Below, piece after piece: positions 4,573-6,277 of a DNA stretch of 6,277 nt (position 1 is the first letter of the stretch; every line of letters begins with the position of its first letter). The translations under genes were made by a program, and so were the position numbers. This DNA is from Thermococcaceae archaeon (GTDB lineage: Archaea; Methanobacteriota_B; Thermococci; Thermococcales; Thermococcaceae): positions 1-6,277 of the forward strand of contig JAMOPD010000336.1 of assembly GCA_027064745.1 (NCBI GenBank), written 5' to 3'. The notes below the pieces were generated by a model. It was given only the letters and a program-made list of their open reading frames with translations. It had not been told where the DNA came from and ran no database searches.

Positions 4573-6277
4573 ATGCATGTGATTAATGTTGAAGGAGTAA
4601 TCCTGAAGTACGCGCTCATCAATGCCTTCCAGCATGGGGGAAAAGCAAATCCAAAGGCCGTTATAGGGAAGGTTCTTGGAGAAAATCCTAAGCTCAGGTC
4701 AAGAGCAAGGGAAATAATACCTCTCGTGAATGAAATCGTTGAAAATGTTAATGGCATGAGTATTGAAGAGCAGGAAGCAAAGCTGAGGGAGATTTATCCG
4801 GAATTCTTTGAGGTAAAAAAGGATAAAAAGGAAGAAAAGAAGGGCCTTCCACCACTTCCAAAGGCAGAGAAGAGGAAAGTCGTCACGCGCTTTGCTCCAA
4901 ATCCCGATGGAGCCTTTCACCTCGGTAATGCAAGAGCTGCAATATTGAGCCATGAATACGCCCGCATGTACAACGGCAAGTTCATCCTTCGCTTTGATGA
5001 TACAGACCCAAAAGTTAAGAGGCCAGAGCCAATTTTCTATGACTGGATAATAGAAGACCTCAAATGGCTTGGTTTTCAGATTGATGAGATACACTGTGCA
5101 AGCGACAGGCTTGAGATTTACTACAGATATGCAGAGGAGTTAATAAGAATGGGAAAGGCATATGTGTGCACTTGCAAGCCAGAAGAATTCAGAAGACTTA
5201 GAGATGAAGGCAAAGCATGCCCACACAGGGAGTTATCTCCTGAGGTGCAGTTAGAAGAGTGGAAGAAAATGCTTAGAGGAGAGTACAGGGAAGGTGAAGC
5301 AGTCGTCAGAATAAAAACAGACCTAAATCATCCAAATCCTGCTGTAAGGGAGTGGCCAGCTCTGAGGATCATAGATAATCCCAATCATCCAAGAACCGGT
5401 GACAGGTATCGGGTATGGCCTCTCTATAATTTTGCCTCTGCTATAGATGATCATGAACTCGGCGTTACCCATATCTTCCGCGGTCAGGAACATGCTGAAA
5501 ACGAGACAAAGCAACGTTATATTTATGATTATTTTGGTTGGGAATATCCGGCTACAGTCCACCACGGAAGGCTTAGCATTGAGGGGGTTATACTGAGCAA
5601 ATCAAAGACGAGGAAGGGCATAGAGGAAGGCAGATACCTCGGTTGGGATGATCCAAGACTGGGGACAATTAGGGCTCTCAGGAGGCGCGGCATAAGGCCG
5701 GAGGCCATAAAGGAAGTCATAATTGAGGTCGGCCTCAAGAGAAGCGATACAAGAATAAGCTGGGATAATTTGGCGGCTATAAATAGAAAGATTGTTGATC
5801 CAATAGCCAATAGATACTTCTTCGTTGCTGATCCCATCCCAATGTATATAGAAGGATATGATAAGGAATTTATGGCGCAAATACCGCTCCATCCCGACCA
5901 TCCCGAAAGAGGTTATAGGAAGCTCAAGTTCACTCCCGAGAAGCCCCTTTATGTCTCGAAAGACGATCTAGAACTGCTCAGGGGGAATAAATACATAAGG
6001 CTCAAGGATCTCTTCAATGTTAAGATTCTTGAAGTGAGTGAGAAGGAAATCAAAGCCGAATTTGATAGCGTTGAATACGAGAAGGCAAGGGAGCATAGGT
6101 GGCACATGATCCACTGGATTCCAGAAGGGAAGCTATGTGAGGTTCTGATCCCAGAAGGAGATGAACTCATAACCAGAAAGGGACTGCTTGAAAAAGAGGC
6201 AAATGTTAAGGTTGACGAGATTGTTCAGTTTGAGCGCTTCGGCTTCGTGAGAATCGACGAAATTAGTAAAAAGGTTG
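4573..6277 (+). CDS. gltX: Glutamyl-tRNA synthetase, archaeal type (3' end cut by window)
   Basis: A class I aminoacyl-tRNA synthetase that charges tRNA with glutamate. Archaea lack a dedicated GlnRS, so this enzyme should also make Glu-tRNA(Gln) for the GatDE amidotransferase. The frame is open for 568 codons to the window edge. Family members are about 570 residues, so probably only a few are missing. There is an N-terminal archaeal extension (about 1-95). The catalytic domain has RFAPNPDGAFHLGNARAA with the HIGH motif as H116-L-G-N119, and the KMSKS motif as LSKSK (341-345). FDDTD (141-145), YNFASAIDDH (285-294) and FRGQEH (302-307) are family signatures. C199-x-C201 and C216-x-H218 could bind zinc. 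The C-terminal beta-barrel anticodon domain (about 410 onward) makes it GlnRS-like, as in archaea and eukaryotes. GGTGGG four bases before the ATG fixes the start. Confidence 0.96.
   Translation, partial: MHVINVEGVILKYALINAFQHGGKANPKAVIGKVLGENPKLRSRAREIIPLVNEIVENVNGMSIEEQEAKLREIYPEFFEVKKDKKEEKKGLPPLPKAEKRKVVTRFAPNPDGAFHLGNARAAILSHEYARMYNGKFILRFDDTDPKVKRPEPIFYDWIIEDLKWLGFQIDEIHCASDRLEIYYRYAEELIRMGKAYVCTCKPEEFRRLRDEGKACPHRELSPEVQLEEWKKMLRGEYREGEAVVRIKTDLNHPNPAVREWPALRIIDNPNHPRTGDRYRVWPLYNFASAIDDHELGVTHIFRGQEHAENETKQRYIYDYFGWEYPATVHHGRLSIEGVILSKSKTRKGIEEGRYLGWDDPRLGTIRALRRRGIRPEAIKEVIIEVGLKRSDTRISWDNLAAINRKIVDPIANRYFFVADPIPMYIEGYDKEFMAQIPLHPDHPERGYRKLKFTPEKPLYVSKDDLELLRGNKYIRLKDLFNVKILEVSEKEIKAEFDSVEYEKAREHRWHMIHWIPEGKLCEVLIPEGDELITRKGLLEKEANVKVDEIVQFERFGFVRIDEISKKV

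Noticed and set aside
4699..5094. 131-codon minus-strand frame inside gltX
   Set aside because: It is antisense to the conserved HLGN region of GluRS. The hydrophobic stretches reflect the lysine- and glutamate-rich sense strand.

Overview
The window looks like a chromosomal segment of a hyperthermophilic euryarchaeon of the order Thermococcales (Thermococcus or Pyrococcus). The evidence is a 67-residue archaeal histone of the HMf/Hpk type, an archaeal-type DnaG, a GluRS with the HLGN and LSKSK signatures, GGTGGT-type ribosome binding sites, BRE/TATA promoters with short leaders, and a tRNA without an encoded CCA. Codon use is rich in AGA, AGG and ATA and base composition is moderate, so a lower-GC Thermococcus or a Pyrococcus is plausible. 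I cannot name the species.

Layout. At 1-75 (minus) is the N-terminus of dCTP deaminase (dcd), which leaves the window at its left edge. It is divergent from a tRNA-Arg(UCG) gene at 123-195 (plus), and their promoters are interleaved in about 50 bp. A perfect 10-bp hairpin (201-224) follows the tRNA. The next roughly 660 bp carry no intact gene. They hold a good minus-strand promoter (686-706) followed by a 28-codon reading frame (561-647) that looks like a broken gene. The histone gene (862-1065) has its own BRE/TATA and a strong ribosome binding site. A 305-bp gap (1066-1370) contains an inverted-repeat-bounded patch with a short ribbon-helix-helix-like frame. It leads into a radical SAM gene (1371-2657) whose transcript is probably leaderless. 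Sequence resembling the right part of that patch recurs across the 3' end of the radical SAM gene. A small Toprim protein (2758-3135), archaeal DnaG (3236-4492) and glutamyl-tRNA synthetase (4573 to the window end) complete the window, all on the plus strand.

How the genes relate. Most are housekeeping information-processing genes: nucleotide metabolism (dcd), translation (tRNA-Arg, gltX), chromatin (histone) and nucleic-acid enzymes with Toprim folds (the small protein and DnaG). The small Toprim gene and dnaG are adjacent in the same direction and may be co-transcribed; gltX and the histone gene have their own promoters. The radical SAM gene has no obvious functional link to its neighbours.

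I see no CRISPR array, no intact insertion sequence and no clear new defence or mobile system. The most interesting items are the repeats flanking the radical SAM gene, the uncharacterised radical SAM enzyme itself, the possible gene remnants, the overlapping dcd/tRNA promoters, and the pairing of two Toprim proteins.
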